42,935 bases of DNA from JADJPL01 sp964607915 (GTDB taxonomy: Bacteria; Bacteroidota; Bacteroidia; Chitinophagales; Saprospiraceae): assembly GCA_964607915.1 (NCBI GenBank), contig CAZSMU010000015.1, positions 1 through 42,935 of the forward strand, in the 5' to 3' direction. Below the pieces are notes generated by a model. It made no database searches. It was not told the DNA's origin and saw only the letters and a program-made list of their open reading frames with translations. Numbering within the stretch: position 1 is the stretch's first letter; each line of letters starts with the position of its first letter. Made by a program: the position numbers and the translations under genes. Shown here piece by piece: positions 24,341 through 32,307 of the stretch.

Positions 24341-25339
24341 ATGGATAACCGGAGAAATTTTCTGCAGCGTTCTGCCCTGGCTGCCCTGGCTACAGGTTTC
24401 GGGCTTTTAACCCCTAAAAAAAGCGGGGCTACAGGGGTGGCCCGAAAAAAGCACAACCCGAACTCCCGAAAAGGGGGGCCGGTTACGATTGCCACCTGGG
24501 ACAATCGGGTGGCCACAGCGGCTGCCTGGGAAGTACTCAAAAACAATGGCTATGCCCTCGACGCCGTCGAACAGGGCGCCTGGATTCCGGAAGCTGATCC
24601 GAACGATACGTCCGTAGGCTATGGGGGCTTCCCCGACCGCGATGGCCATGTCACCCTGGATGCCTGTATCATGAACGAGCATTCCGATGCGGGTAGCGTC
24701 ACCTTTTTACAACATATTTTACACCCCGTATCGGTGGCGCGCCGCGTCATGGAAAAAACGCCCCACGTGATGTTGAGCGGGGAGGGTGCCTTGCAATTCG
24801 CTCTCTCGGAAGGGTTCCAAAAGCAAAACCTGCTTACGGAAGAAGCCCGCCAGGCCTGGGAACGATGGAAAACGGATACGAACTATACACCGCCTACCCA
24901 CGACACCATCGGTATCCTGGCTCTCGATGCACAGGGCAGGCTCTGCGGGGCCTGTACGACCAGTGGATGGGCGTTCAAAATGCATGGCCGCATCGGCGAC
25001 TCCCCCATCATCGGGGCCGGTTTGTACGTGGACAATGAAATCGGCGCCGCAACCGCAACCGGTCAGGGGGAGCTCATGCTGAAAACACTCAGCTCTTTCC
25101 TCATCGTCGAACTCATGGGCCGGGGTGCTACCCCGCAGGAAGCATGCGAAGAAGCCGTAGCGCGCATCGCCCGCAAGTTTCCCAAACAAATCGAAAATGG
25201 CGGAATCCAGGTCGGCGTCCTGGCACTTGGAAAAGATGGGCACCACGGAGCGTTCGGATTGCGCACCAATTATTCCTACGCCATTTACCAACAGGGCGAG
25301 AACAAAAGCTATCCGGCAGAATTCCTGCTGCGGGAGTGA
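24341..25339 (+). CDS. N4-(beta-N-acetylglucosaminyl)-L-asparaginase family Ntn hydrolase, Tat-exported
   Basis: A 332-residue aspartylglucosaminidase-like enzyme that cleaves the Asn-GlcNAc bond of N-glycan remnants or related amides. The N-terminus MDNRRNFLQRSALAALATG is a twin-arginine signal (RRNFLQ), so it is exported folded. The autocatalytic site is visible as THDTIGILALD, with cleavage expected before Thr189, which then becomes the nucleophile. Substrate-binding glycines follow in GRIGDSPIIGAGLYVDNEIGAATATGQGE. An ATG four codons upstream exists, but the Tat motif fits the later one. It sits 64 bp after the serine hydrolase gene and suits salvage of glycopeptides together with the neighbouring peptidases. 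Confidence 0.92.
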   Translation: MDNRRNFLQRSALAALATGFGLLTPKKSGATGVARKKHNPNSRKGGPVTIATWDNRVATAAAWEVLKNNGYALDAVEQGAWIPEADPNDTSVGYGGFPDRDGHVTLDACIMNEHSDAGSVTFLQHILHPVSVARRVMEKTPHVMLSGEGALQFALSEGFQKQNLLTEEARQAWERWKTDTNYTPPTHDTIGILALDAQGRLCGACTTSGWAFKMHGRIGDSPIIGAGLYVDNEIGAATATGQGELMLKTLSSFLIVELMGRGATPQEACEEAVARIARKFPKQIENGGIQVGVLALGKDGHHGAFGLRTNYSYAIYQQGENKSYPAEFLLRE

Positions 25340-25458
25340 TAACCTCGCCGTAAAGGGGATCTCCAGGAGTCAAAAAGACCCTTTCTCCCGTAGCGTATTT
25401 TTATTTTATGACCAGGCTCTACGCCTGCAGGAAGCAGCAACCTTTTAAAATATCCTAT

Positions 25459-27645
25459 ATGTCCAAATTCCATGCCCTGCTGGTAGGTGTCAATACCTAC
25501 AAAAACCCCCGGATTCGCCCCCTCAACGGATGTGTGAGCGATGTCGAACGCCTGGGCAACTACCTCAAGTCCAGCCTGAAGGACCGTTTGTCGCTGAAAA
25601 CCTTGCTGAACGAGCAGGCTTCCAGGATGGCGGTCGTGAACGCTTTTGAAGAGCATCTCGGCAAGGCCGCTCCGGGCGATACCGCCTTGTTCTATTTTTC
25701 GGGGCACGGCTGCCTCGAGGAGGTGCCACCCGCCCTGCTGCGCCATAACAACGGTCGCCCGGGGATCGAAGCGCTGTGCTGCTACGATGCGATGGCAGAT
25801 GGTGCCCCTACATTGGCAGATAAAGAACTGCGCTATCTCATCCGCCGCTTGTTTGAAAAAACAAAGGCCCGCATCGTGCTGATGACCGATTCCTGCCACT
25901 CGGGGGGCGTCACGCGCAATGTAGCAGACGGAACCCAGCGCATGGCGGTGATGGAAGGGGCCGCAAGCCGACTTTCCGTTCTGGCTCCGAAGCGCAAATG
26001 GGGGGATTTTATTTTTTCCAAAGAAATCAGCGAAACGGATATGAGCAGCGCAGCGGCCCTGGAAGATGTGTTGCCGCAAGGGCTTCACGTGCATCTGGCA
26101 GCCTGCGCTTCCCGCCAGTCGGCATGGGAGATGGACGGGAAAGGTATCTTTACGTCCGGCGTGCTCGAGGTACTTCAAAACAGCGCCGGAGCAGTGAGTT
26201 TTCACGACCTGCACAGCCGGCTCCTGTTCCAGGTGCGCCAACGCTTCGATCAATCGCCGGAATTGTATGTCGTCAACCCATCCCTTAGCAGTACGGCGGA
26301 CACCGATGCACTCCGCTACGAAACCTTCCTGCGCGGAGGCGCGTCCGCAGCGCAAGCCGTCGCCGGGGTACACTGGGATGCTACAAACCGCAGGTGGATT
26401 CTCGACAAGGGAGCCATCCACGGTATCCCGGCAGCATCGGCTGCGGGCAAACTGGAAGTGACCTTGCTCGATGCCCAATCGGGCAAAAAAGTGGCGACGG
26501 GAAAAATCACCGCAGTACAGCCGGCCGAAAGCCTTCTGTCGGTCAGCAGTGCAAACCTCCAGGATAGCGCTGCATACTTCCAGGCAGCGATCAAAGGTTT
26601 GTATATGCAAACGCTCAATGTCTGGCTGCACGGCCAGGAAAAAGGGGTCGCGGCAGTGAAAAAACTGTGGGAAAAAGAACCCCAACTGTTCAAAGAGCGC
26701 AACGTGCAGTTTGTGGAGGATCGCAGCATAGCAAATTACCAGCTTCTGGCTTCCGCCAACCACTTCCTCATCGCGCCGATGTGGGAACCCTCCGATCCTG
26801 AAAAAGCGCGGCCGGTCTGCGCCCAGACCACCGGCCTGCTCGAAAGCGACGTCCGTAAGGTGGCAATCCAGTTGGGCGCAATCGCACACTGGCATTTTGT
26901 GCAGCGCCTGCAGAACCCCGCGCCTTCCGCCAACTGGAACCTGGCGCGCAGCATCCGCTTTGCCGTGGAATACCAGACGGGCTTCGCCGTGAAAAATCCA
27001 CAGGGCCGCTTCGACTTTACTTTTCAAGGAGTGCCGCAGGTATTCGACTGCGACGTGCCGGGCGATGCAAACGTGCAGGAGGCTATCCCGCGCCCTGTAT
27101 TGCGGATAGAAATGCCCCGACCGGAGGTCAAAGAGCAACTCCCCATCGTGAAAATCCGCGCGAGGATAGCGCGGGTCGATCCGGGTCAGAGCAGCTCCTA
27201 CTGGGACAAAGCCATAAAGACGCTGGGCTTGAAAACGACCAAAAGCAGTAAAATTGCGCATAAGCCGCTGCATGTGGGTATGCTGTACCTGAGCCAGTTG
27301 TATGGGGTAGCCACTAAAATCGAAGGAGACGTGGCCGTGCTGGAAGCACCGGGTGAAGAAGTGCCCGGCTTTGGCCAAAACGGGGCGGTGTTCAAAGTAG
27401 AGGACTTCATCCGCGATTTCAACTGGACGGAAGAGACGTTCTTCCTGAAACTGGTCATCAGTACGACGCCTTTTGGCCTGGCCAACCTGAGCCAGTCCGG
27501 CCTGGAACCCCCGGTCGCCGTGCGCACCCGGTCTTCTAAAGCCGCGTCCAAAGGGGAACTCGGGCTCGAACCCGAAACCGTTTCCCCCGAGCAACCCGAC
27601 TGGCTGTCGAAAATGGTCGAAATCCGATTGCTGCGCAACCCTTGA
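25459..27645 (+). CDS. Caspase-like (peptidase C14) protein with long uncharacterised C-terminal region
   Basis: The 728-residue protein starts with a caspase/metacaspase-like domain (about 1-270): KFHALLVGVNTY, the catalytic His83 in LFYFSGHGCLEE and Cys146 in VLMTDSCHSGGVTRN, then VHLAACASRQSAWE and GIFTSGVLEVL. Both catalytic residues are present, so it should be an active cysteine protease, normally specific for basic or acidic P1. The C-terminal 450 residues match no domain I can name; they are of mixed alpha/beta character and end in SKMVEIRLLRNP. No signal peptide or TM segment is seen, so it is probably cytoplasmic. Such caspase-like proteins occur in bacterial cell-death and conflict systems, but also in general regulation. 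The start at 25459 (MSKFHALLVG) is preferred over an ATG 17 codons upstream. Confidence 0.9.
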   Translation: MSKFHALLVGVNTYKNPRIRPLNGCVSDVERLGNYLKSSLKDRLSLKTLLNEQASRMAVVNAFEEHLGKAAPGDTALFYFSGHGCLEEVPPALLRHNNGRPGIEALCCYDAMADGAPTLADKELRYLIRRLFEKTKARIVLMTDSCHSGGVTRNVADGTQRMAVMEGAASRLSVLAPKRKWGDFIFSKEISETDMSSAAALEDVLPQGLHVHLAACASRQSAWEMDGKGIFTSGVLEVLQNSAGAVSFHDLHSRLLFQVRQRFDQSPELYVVNPSLSSTADTDALRYETFLRGGASAAQAVAGVHWDATNRRWILDKGAIHGIPAASAAGKLEVTLLDAQSGKKVATGKITAVQPAESLLSVSSANLQDSAAYFQAAIKGLYMQTLNVWLHGQEKGVAAVKKLWEKEPQLFKERNVQFVEDRSIANYQLLASANHFLIAPMWEPSDPEKARPVCAQTTGLLESDVRKVAIQLGAIAHWHFVQRLQNPAPSANWNLARSIRFAVEYQTGFAVKNPQGRFDFTFQGVPQVFDCDVPGDANVQEAIPRPVLRIEMPRPEVKEQLPIVKIRARIARVDPGQSSSYWDKAIKTLGLKTTKSSKIAHKPLHVGMLYLSQLYGVATKIEGDVAVLEAPGEEVPGFGQNGAVFKVEDFIRDFNWTEETFFLKLVISTTPFGLANLSQSGLEPPVAVRTRSSKAASKGELGLEPETVSPEQPDWLSKMVEIRLLRNP

Positions 27646-27693
27646 TCGTCGTATTTTTTCCGTATTTTTTCTCATAAACAAATCAAACCAAAT

Positions 27694-29856
27694 ATGAAAA
27701 AAATAATGCTTGCGCTGCTCGTGACCCTCTACATCGGAAGGGCTCTCGCAGATGAAGGGATGTGGTTGCCCATGCTGTTGGGCGAACAGGTGTACAAGGA
27801 AATGGTCAGAAAAGGCCTGAAGCTGAAGCCGGAACAACTGTACAGTATGAACCAGGCTTCTATCAAAGATGCTATCGTCATCTTTGGCGGAGGGTGTACC
27901 GGCGAAATCGTCAGCGCCCAGGGACTGCTGTTTACCAACCACCACTGCGGCTACGGAGCCATCGCCTCCGCTTCCAGTGTCGAAAACAACTACCTGCGGG
28001 ATGGCTTCTGGGCCGCCGACAAAAGCCAGGAGATAAACTCCAAAGGCCTTTCAGTGCGTTTCCTGAGCCGCATTGACGACGTCACCGCCCGCGTGGAGGA
28101 AGCCCTCGGCAATGCCACAGGCGCCGACAAGGCTCGCAAAATGAACGAAGCAGCCCAGAAAATCGCATCGGAAGCCACCGGGGGGGATGAGTTCAAGGCA
28201 GCGGTTGTAGTGCCCATTTTCCGCGGCCGCCAATACCTGCTCTACGTCTATGACGTGTACAAAGATGTGCGCCTCGTAGGCACGCCCCCTGAAAGCGTGG
28301 GTAAGTTTGGTGGAGATACTGATAACTGGGAATGGCCCCGCCATACCGGTGATTTTTCCGTGTTCCGCGTCTATATGTCCAAGGATGGTCGCCCGGCCAA
28401 CTACAGTGCGGACAATGTTCCGCTCAAGCCCAGGCACTTCCTGCCGGTGAGCATCAAAGGCTTTGCCGATGGCGACTACGCCATGATTTTTGGCTATCCC
28501 GGGAGCACAAACCGCTACGAAACGTCGTATGGTGTGAAACTGAGCACGGATATCAACAACCCGACCTTGGTCAAGCTGCGCGATATGCGCCTCAAATACA
28601 TGTTTGAGGAAATGAAAAAAGACCCCGCCATCAAACTGCAACTGGCCTCCGAGTACGCCAGCGTGGCCAACTACTGGAAGTTTTATGACGGCGAGACGAA
28701 ACAACTCCTCAAGTACGATATCTACGGACAGAAAAAGAAGACAGAAGATGCTTTTACCGCCTGGGCCAAAGGCAAACCGCAATACGAGAATGTCATGGCG
28801 GATTTTGCCAAAGCCTATGACGCGTGGCGGCCGTATGCCATGCATCGCCAGTATTTCTCCGAAGGCATTATGGGCTGTCGCCTAATCCAGGCTTCGGGAG
28901 GGCTTCTGCAGCTCGAAGCGGCCCTCCTGCGCCAGGACAACGCCCAGGATCCCCTCAAAAGGGCTGTCGAAGCCGTGGACGCAGCCCGGAAGCGCTACCG
29001 CGAAAACTACAACCTCAAAGCCGACCAGCAAATCCTGGCCAGCGTATTGCTCATGTTCCTCAACGATATCGAACCGGCACAGCACCCGGAAGGGTTCTAC
29101 TCCGCTCTGTTCCGCCAATACAGCAGCCTGGACAAGAGTCCCTTCAGTGCAGTAGCAGAGGACGTATTTGAAAACAGTATGATGCTCGATAACGAAAAAT
29201 GGGCCGCCTTCAAGGAGAAACCTTCCCTGGACGTACTTAAAAAAGACCCGGCGTTCTTTGTTGCCAGTGCTTTTATCAAAAACTACCAGGGTATGGTCGT
29301 GCCCAAATTCAACGAGTTCGCCGCTAAAAACGAAGAGCTGGGCCGCAAGTACATGGATGGCCTCTTCGAAATGGACCCCTTGAAAATGAAGGCAACCTAC
29401 CCGGATGCCAACTTCACCATGCGGGTCTCCTACGGCAATGTACAAAGCTATAAGCCTAAAGATGCCGTCACCTATGGCTATGTGACGACTATGTCGGGCA
29501 TACTTTCCAAGTACAAGCCCGGTGACTACGAGTTCGACTTACCTCAAAAACTGATCGAACTGGCCAAAGCTAGGGACTATGGCCGTTACGCGGACCTCGT
29601 GCACAAAGACCTCGTCGTGGGCTTTATCACCAACAACGATATCACCGGCGGCAACTCGGGCTCACCGGTCATCAACGCCAAAGGCGAACTCATCGGACTG
29701 GCTTTCGACGGCAACTACGAAGCCCTTAGCCATAAACTCGCCTTCGACAAAGACATGATTCGCACCATCAACGTGGACGTGCGCTATGTGCTCTGGTGCA
29801 TCGAAAAACTCGGCGGTGCCAAACACATCGTGGACGAGCTGAAACTGGTAGAATAA
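27694..29856 (+). CDS. S46-family serine dipeptidyl-peptidase (DPP7 type)
   Basis: It releases dipeptides from the N-terminus of oligopeptides in the periplasm, feeding amino-acid catabolism. A signal peptide (MKKIMLALLVTLYIGRALA) precedes DEGMWLP, the typical S46 mature start. The triad is visible: His in TNHHCGYGAI (residues 81-90), Asp in FGGDTDNWEWPRHTGDFSVFR, and Ser in NDITGGNSGSPVINAKG. The specificity position reads LIGLAFDGNYEA, with Gly where DPP11 has Arg, so DPP7-like preference for hydrophobic P1 is predicted rather than acidic. At 720 residues it has full length. It is 48 bp after the caspase-like gene, possibly co-transcribed, and converges on the GHL10 gene. Confidence 0.95.
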   Translation: MKKIMLALLVTLYIGRALADEGMWLPMLLGEQVYKEMVRKGLKLKPEQLYSMNQASIKDAIVIFGGGCTGEIVSAQGLLFTNHHCGYGAIASASSVENNYLRDGFWAADKSQEINSKGLSVRFLSRIDDVTARVEEALGNATGADKARKMNEAAQKIASEATGGDEFKAAVVVPIFRGRQYLLYVYDVYKDVRLVGTPPESVGKFGGDTDNWEWPRHTGDFSVFRVYMSKDGRPANYSADNVPLKPRHFLPVSIKGFADGDYAMIFGYPGSTNRYETSYGVKLSTDINNPTLVKLRDMRLKYMFEEMKKDPAIKLQLASEYASVANYWKFYDGETKQLLKYDIYGQKKKTEDAFTAWAKGKPQYENVMADFAKAYDAWRPYAMHRQYFSEGIMGCRLIQASGGLLQLEAALLRQDNAQDPLKRAVEAVDAARKRYRENYNLKADQQILASVLLMFLNDIEPAQHPEGFYSALFRQYSSLDKSPFSAVAEDVFENSMMLDNEKWAAFKEKPSLDVLKKDPAFFVASAFIKNYQGMVVPKFNEFAAKNEELGRKYMDGLFEMDPLKMKATYPDANFTMRVSYGNVQSYKPKDAVTYGYVTTMSGILSKYKPGDYEFDLPQKLIELAKARDYGRYADLVHKDLVVGFITNNDITGGNSGSPVINAKGELIGLAFDGNYEALSHKLAFDKDMIRTINVDVRYVLWCIEKLGGAKHIVDELKLVE

Positions 29857-29883
29857 ACGCCCGCAACGGTGTAGCGACGCGAC

Positions 29884-31686
29884 TCAGGGCGCTACCGCTA
29901 CCGCTCGTTTCGTGGTCCTTTTTCCATTGACATCTATCGAGATGAAATAGACTTGTCGGCCGGCGCGCAGGTGGGGAACCCAGATGACCTCCTGCTCGCC
30001 GGCCTGCTGTTGCTCCTGCTCGACAGGGCGCGCCAGCTCGCGTCCCTGCGCGTCGCTTATGCGGATGCTTACGCGGGCCTCTTTTTCCAGGCGGTACGCA
30101 ATGTGCAGCTCTTCATCAAAAGGATTGGGGAAAATGCGGACTCCGCGAAGAATCCCGCGCTCGGCTTCGCGCAACGCCGTGTGCAGGTCGGGGGTGGCAG
30201 GCGCACTTTCCACCGAGTTGGCGCTGACGGCGGTGATGGCATACCAGAAAGGCTTCTCTCCGACGGCGTCCGGGTCGGTATAGGTGGGCTCTGCGACGAT
30301 GGCCAGGAGATGTTCCGGGTTTTGCATTGCTGCCGTCCAGTTGGGGCGGGCGTCGGAGGCGACGCGGTACACGGCAAAGAAGCGCGGCAGTGGCTGTTCG
30401 CCGCCGGCAGGAGGCTGCAGCCACTGTAGCTGGCGCGCACTGCCGGAGGGCAGCACCTGCGCGTTGATGGGCGTGGCGGGAGCCTGCATATTCTTCCAGG
30501 GCATGATGGGCGTGAGGGCAGGGTAGCGGTATAAATCGGAGCGCAGGCTGTCGGCCAGGCCCTGGGTGCCGGTAGCAGTGAGGTTGGCCGCCCGGAACAA
30601 GAGGTTGCCGCCGATCTGGTTCTCGCGCAGGAACCGGATTTGACGCGGCAGCTCGTTTGGCCGGTACAGCGACGCGGCAGCTGTCATGGAGGGTTCTGCC
30701 TTGTAAGCTGCCAGTCCGGGATAGAGGTGGCGCCCGTTGAGCTGCTCTTTCCACCACAGGGAGAGCCGGGCAAAATCCTGTCCGCCCCCAAACGCCCAAT
30801 AGAGCTGAGGCGACAGGTAATCAATCCAGCGCTCCTGCAGCCAGCGCACTCCGTTGCCATACGTCACACTGGCGCCGGACAGCCCGGTAATGCCGCTGGG
30901 CACCCCACTGCGCCAGATGCCAAAGGGGCTGACCCCGTATTTCAACCAGGGCTTGATTTTGAGCGCTGCCGCACCCATCTCCTGCACAAACCGGTTGATG
31001 TTGTCTTCGCGCCAGGCATCGAGCGTCATGCCGTTCCCATAGGCGGCGTAGGTGGCCTGATCCTCTGTTTTGATGCCTTCGTAGGGGTAGAAATAATCGT
31101 CGTAGTGCAGCCCGTCTATGTCGTAACGCGAAACCATATCGCTGAGCATGCCAACCAGGTATTGCCGCGCTTCGGGAATACCTGGGTTGAGGAGCAACAC
31201 GTTCTGCACCGGCAGCATCCATTCCGGGCGTTTCACCGATAGGTGGTTCAACGCCTTGGGATAGGTCGAACTGATGCTCCGAATGACCCGATAGGGGTTT
31301 ATCCAGGCATGTAGCTCCATGCCGCGCTTATGGGCTTCTTCGACGGCAAAGGCGAGCGGGTCCCAGAGAGGGGCAGGCGGAAGGCCCTGCGTGCCGGTCA
31401 GGTAATACGACCAGGGCTCGATGGTGGATGTGTACATCGCATCGCTCTCCGAGCGCACCTGAAAAAAAACGGCGTTGATCCCCGAAGCTTTCAAGCGGTC
31501 GAACATGGCCCGCAAGGCCGCCTGCTGCGCCTGGGGCGAGGCCCCCCGCACCGGCCAGTCGAGGTTGATGACCGTGGCAACCCATATGCCCCGCATTTCG
31601 TGCTTGGGGGCCGGAGACTGCGCACGGGCTGCCGGGCAAGCCCACAACAGCAGATACAGCACGCAAAGGAAAGAAAGGCGCAGCAT
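29884..31686 (-). CDS. GHL10/DUF187-type glycoside hydrolase with T9SS sorting domain
   Basis: A secreted family-10-like glycosyl hydrolase (YngK type). The signal peptide is MLRLSFLCVLYLLLWACPAARA. The catalytic barrel begins HEMRGIWVATVINLDWP and continues with INAVFFQVRSESDAMY, LHAWINPYRV and IDGLHYDDYFYPY. An Ig/fibronectin-like segment covers about residues 430-530. The last 85 residues (GVRIFPNPFDEELHIAYRL ... VYFISIDVNGKRTTKRAVAVAP) form a type A type IX secretion sorting domain, so the enzyme is exported across the outer membrane by T9SS. Related enzymes act on peptidoglycan or bacterial polysaccharide, but the substrate here is unproven. The start at 31686 gives a clean signal; an ATG 34 codons upstream lies in repeat DNA. 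Confidence 0.92.
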   Translation of the reverse strand: MLRLSFLCVLYLLLWACPAARAQSPAPKHEMRGIWVATVINLDWPVRGASPQAQQAALRAMFDRLKASGINAVFFQVRSESDAMYTSTIEPWSYYLTGTQGLPPAPLWDPLAFAVEEAHKRGMELHAWINPYRVIRSISSTYPKALNHLSVKRPEWMLPVQNVLLLNPGIPEARQYLVGMLSDMVSRYDIDGLHYDDYFYPYEGIKTEDQATYAAYGNGMTLDAWREDNINRFVQEMGAAALKIKPWLKYGVSPFGIWRSGVPSGITGLSGASVTYGNGVRWLQERWIDYLSPQLYWAFGGGQDFARLSLWWKEQLNGRHLYPGLAAYKAEPSMTAAASLYRPNELPRQIRFLRENQIGGNLLFRAANLTATGTQGLADSLRSDLYRYPALTPIMPWKNMQAPATPINAQVLPSGSARQLQWLQPPAGGEQPLPRFFAVYRVASDARPNWTAAMQNPEHLLAIVAEPTYTDPDAVGEKPFWYAITAVSANSVESAPATPDLHTALREAERGILRGVRIFPNPFDEELHIAYRLEKEARVSIRISDAQGRELARPVEQEQQQAGEQEVIWVPHLRAGRQVYFISIDVNGKRTTKRAVAVAP

Positions 31687-31714
31687 ACGCGATAGATTTT
31701 TAGCAAGGTGCAGA

Positions 31715-31800
31715 CAAGACGGGCTTGTTGCCCGGGGCAGCAGCGTTAGGGAATGGCTCTTTTTCTCCCCTCGCCGACACCCCGCCACTACAAGCTTGTC
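31715..31800. repeat. Dispersed intergenic repeat, copy 8
   Basis: The left end gacaagacgggcttgttgccc and right end ccccgccactacaagcttgtc are imperfectly inverted around gctctttttctcccctcgccgaca. The arms are diverged. It begins 28 nt upstream of the GHL10 start codon. Confidence 0.55.
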
Positions 31801-31944
31801 GTCAACCCAAAAGTAACTTTTTTTCCGGATAAGAGGGGCGCGGGGCGGGCTATAGACATAACGGCCTTTCCAGCAGCGATGAGGATTTTACATTATCCCC
31901 AAATATTTTAAATGCGATACCTCTGGGCTATACTCCCACAAAAA

Positions 31945-32007
31945 GCCTTCGCGTGGAAAGAAAATGACTTTTTTTTCCCTCCTCTCTAACCCCGCGTAAC
32001 AAGTCTA
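31945..32007. repeat. Dispersed intergenic repeat, copy 9
   Basis: The right end accccgcgtaacaagtct (31989-32006) matches the family; upstream is the usual A-run then T-run (ggaaagaaaatgactttttt). The left arm is poorly kept. It ends 12 nt before the small open frame at 32019. Confidence 0.6.
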
Positions 32008-32018
32008 GTGTATATTTA

Positions 32019-32219
32019 TTGGATAATAGAGTAGATATCGTAGAACAAATCATAGGAGCACCACCGGATGTAAAACCTTTCCTTGAGAGCGAATTCGAAA
32101 AAATACTCACCGATATAAGGAAATTGGAGGCTACCTACAGCAACTTATCTTACGAAACACGCGAAGGACGATATGAGATGATAATTAAAAAATTAGAGGC
32201 AATCCGTCAGGGTTTTTGA
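32019..32219 (+). CDS. Possible small AT-rich ORF of unknown function
   Basis: A 66-residue open frame with a TTG start (MDNRVDIVEQIIGAPPDVKPF... LEAIRQGF). It has no signal peptide, is predicted helical and charged, and matches no family I can name. Codons are more AT-rich than those of neighbouring genes, and there is no clear ribosome-binding site, so it may be a remnant or spurious. It sits between repeat copy 9 and the GH13 gene. On the opposite strand another frame overlaps its 3' end, so only one could be real. Confidence 0.3.
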   Translation: MDNRVDIVEQIIGAPPDVKPFLESEFEKILTDIRKLEATYSNLSYETREGRYEMIIKKLEAIRQGF

Positions 32220-32307
32220 AAATGGGATAGTCTCCGTAAAACGTCACATTGGTTACATACACGGGACGAACTGTACCGGGTTTCGCATCACAACCTAACC
32301 ATACCTT

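Larger units (their letters stand above)
31687..32018. other. Intergenic region with two repeat copies, upstream of GHL10 gene
   Basis: About 330 bp without a supported gene. It carries repeat copies 8 and 9 with a short AT-rich spacer (about 31880-31945) between them. Nothing else was recognised, and no -7 box was assigned to the minus-strand GHL10 gene. Confidence 0.5.

Noticed and set aside
25345..25395. Further copy of the dispersed repeat between asparaginase-like and caspase-like genes
   Set aside because: Only aggagtcaaaaagacccttt resembles the centre of the family; neither arm (cttgttgcg / cgcaacaag) can be recognised.
25309..27945. Minus-strand open frame of about 878 codons opposite the caspase-like gene
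   Set aside because: The plus strand encodes a caspase-like protein with both catalytic residues. The minus frame has no domain, is rich in Phe/His/Gly, and arises from the codon bias of GC-rich DNA.
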